Of a DNA stretch of 7,754 nucleotides, positions 6,416 to 7,754 are shown in pieces. The notes under the pieces were generated by a model that ran no database searches, was not told the DNA's origin, and was given only the letters and a program-made list of their open reading frames with translations. Source of the stretch: CAZBQG01 sp964493945 (lineage in GTDB: Bacteria; Pseudomonadota; Alphaproteobacteria; Rhodospirillales; UBA2165); the NCBI GenBank assembly GCA_964493945.1, contig CAZBQG010000217.1, positions 1 to 7,754 of the forward strand, written 5' to 3'. A program made the position numbers and the translations under genes. Positions within the stretch are counted from its first letter, which is position 1. Each line of letters begins with the position of its first letter.

Positions 6416-7665
6416 ACCCGGAGCAAACCCATGAGGCTTTCAGCGCCCGCCAAAAGCGGGTCCAGGACGTTATTGATCTGAAAGAGCCGGATCGGGTGCC
6501 CTTTTACCTGTCCTGGCGTTTTTGGGCGGCGGCCCAGGCCAGCATCACTTGTGAAACGGCCATGTATGATGCGAAAGCCCTGAGCGATGCGTTCCGCCCC
6601 TGGCTTTTAGAGCTGGAGCCCGATCTTTACTAGCTTCCCCACCTCCAGACATCTTTTGGGACGTCTCTGGAGGTGCTGGATTTCAAGGCATTGCAATGGC
6701 CCGGTCATGGGGTCGACGAGAATGTTTCCTACCAGTATCTGGACGAGGAATTCATGTCCGCCTCGGAATATGACGATTATCTTTCCGATGCCACCGGATT
6801 CTTCCTGCGTAAATATCTGCCGCGCATCGCGCCCGGCATCGGAGGGTTTGGCAATCTGCCCGACATTCCCGGCTTTTATTACACCGGGCTGATGGGCCTC
6901 AGCCGGTTCTGCAATGATCCGGGTGTCAGGAAGGCGCTGGAAAATATGTCCAAGATCGGCCGCCAGATGGATGAGATCCTAGCCGAGGCCATTTCTTTTT
7001 CCAAGGAGATGGCGGCGCTGGGCTTTCCCTTGTTCAGCATGGGCGTGTCCAACGCGCCCTTTGATCAGATCGCCGATTATATGCGGGGCTCCAAAGGCGC
7101 CATCCTGGACATGTTCCGCCATCCCGATAAGCTATTGCAGGCCTTGAATCAGGCGACCAAATATATCATTGGAAATCTCGACCGGGCGGCCCGGGTCAAG
7201 CCAGGCGGGCATGTCTTCATCCCCCTTCATTGGGGATTGGGCGGGTTCATGTCGCCCCAACAGTTCGAGACATTTTACTGGCCACAGCTTCGCAGGGTGA
7301 TCATGGCCATCATAGAAAAAGACATGGTCCCTTACGTGTTCTGGGAGGGAAATTGCGAAGTGCGCCTGGAGACCATGGCCGATATTCCGCCGGGCAAGGT
7401 GATCTACAAATTCCAATCTACAGACCTGCGTAAGGCCAAGGCGGTTCTGGACGGCATCGCCTGCGTGCAGGGCAATGTACCCGCTTCCATGCTCAATACG
7501 GGCACGCCCGAAGACGTGAAGGAATATTGCAAGATGCTGATCCGCGCGGTGGGCAAGGGCGGCGGATTCATCTCGGACGGCGCCGCCGGCGTGCCCGACG
7601 AGGCGCCCGCCGAAAACGTCATGGCCATGGCCAATGCGGTCAGGACCCACGGCCAATACGGATAG
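6412..7665 (+). pseudogene. uroporphyrinogen-decarboxylase (URO-D) family protein with in-frame TAG
   Basis: Read through, the gene encodes 417 residues of one continuous URO-D-superfamily protein. It starts with a GTG overlapping the previous stop as GTGA. Codons 17-29 give the usual RVQDVIDLKEPDRVPFY opening, and the C-terminus carries GNVPASMLNTGTPEDVK (354-370) and GGGFISDGAAGVPDE. TAG at 6631-6633 (codon 74) interrupts it between DLY and LPHLQTSFG, and the same frame continues cleanly to TAG at 7663-7665. Without readthrough the pieces are 73 residues and, from a GTG at 6673, about 330 residues, which would lack the N-terminal part of the barrel. By hand comparison with MtaA/CmuA-type methyltransferases, the zinc ligands (HxC and a later Cys) are missing: the aligned segments read FWEGN (310-314) and SDGAAG (388-393). 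A true heme-pathway HemE is unlikely. The function is unknown; the site may be a nonsense mutation, an error or recoding. Confidence 0.8.
6640..6675 (+). other. perfect 10-bp stem-loop just after the in-frame TAG
   Basis: CACCTCCAGA (6640-6649) pairs without mismatch with TCTGGAGGTG (6666-6675) around a 16-base loop. The stem begins 6 bases after the TAG that interrupts the URO-D-like gene and ends on an in-frame GTG. It could be a coincidence within coding sequence, an mRNA structure affecting readthrough, or part of a re-initiation signal. The pairing is seen directly; any role is speculative. Confidence 0.5.
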
Positions 7666-7712
7666 CCGGGCGGTCACGGCCCCGCGGCTTCGGAAAAACC
7701 GGGGTCACGGTA

Positions 7713-7735
7713 GGGAAGCGGGTTTCCCCGCTCCC
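7713..7735 (+). terminator. GC-rich hairpin after the URO-D-like gene
   Basis: AGCGGG (7717-7722) pairs with CCCGCT (7727-7732) around loop TTTC. Beyond a bulged A, GGG (7713-7715) pairs with CCC (7733-7735). It lies about 48 bases after the stop codon, but no T-tract follows, so it is a weak terminator candidate. The same tail (7666-7754) has two copies of GGTCACGG at 7672-7679 and 7703-7710, and no gene is visible in it. Confidence 0.3.
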
Positions 7736-7754
7736 CCCGCGCAGATCCCGGCGT

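Noticed and set aside
6631..6633. Pyrrolysine or genome-wide TAG reassignment as the favoured explanation
   Set aside because: TAG terminates at least two genes in this window, no pyl genes or tRNA are visible, and the URO-D family is not a known pyrrolysine family. It is kept only as a test in the findings.
7666..7754. The short GGTCACGG direct repeats as an attachment site or the start of a repeat array
   Set aside because: There are only two 8-base copies about 31 bases apart, with no integrase or array structure. They are compatible with chance in GC-rich sequence.

Overview
The window looks like a G+C-rich proteobacterial chromosome segment. Protein style suggests an alphaproteobacterium of the Rhodospirillales type, but this is an impression and no marker gene is present. 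It holds a compact divergent catabolic locus built around a B12-dependent acyl-CoA mutase.

Left arm (minus strand, 4354 to 69): four tightly packed genes encode a phenylacetate-CoA-ligase-type acid:CoA ligase, the large subunit of an acyl-CoA (methylmalonyl-CoA-like) mutase, its separate B12-binding small subunit, and a HpcH/CitE-type CoA-ester lyase. The first pair overlap by 4 bases and the other junctions leave gaps of 4 and 2 bases, as in one translationally coupled operon. Read in order, they suggest activation of an acid to its CoA thioester, carbon-skeleton rearrangement, then retro-Claisen/aldol cleavage. The mutase departs from methylmalonyl-CoA mutase at most substrate-contact positions, so its substrate is probably not methylmalonyl-CoA.

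Centre (about 4355-4416): a short AT-rich divergent control region carries two overlapping 20-bp palindromes (8-4-8, half-site ATTAGAAT). They cover a near-consensus sigma-70 promoter (TTGACA, 18 bp, TAGAAT). The -10 box lies so close to the next ATG that the mRNA is predicted to be leaderless.

Right arm (plus strand, 4417 to 7665): the first gene encodes a fusion of a complete TetR-family repressor with a complete MeaB/ArgK-type GTPase, the chaperone class that serves B12 acyl-CoA mutases. It is followed by a small dimeric alpha-beta-barrel (ABM-like) gene broken by a one-base frameshift at an A-run. Last is a uroporphyrinogen-decarboxylase-family gene interrupted by an in-frame TAG at codon 74, with a perfect 10-bp stem-loop starting 6 bases after the TAG. 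Both broken genes are otherwise intact and are joined by a GTGA overlap. The lesions are therefore recent, sequencing errors, or (less likely) recoding.

The most notable features are the TetR-MeaB fusion with its own apparent operators, and the divergent mutase in a ligase-mutase-lyase pathway whose substrate is not obvious. No tRNA, rRNA, CRISPR or mobile element was seen.
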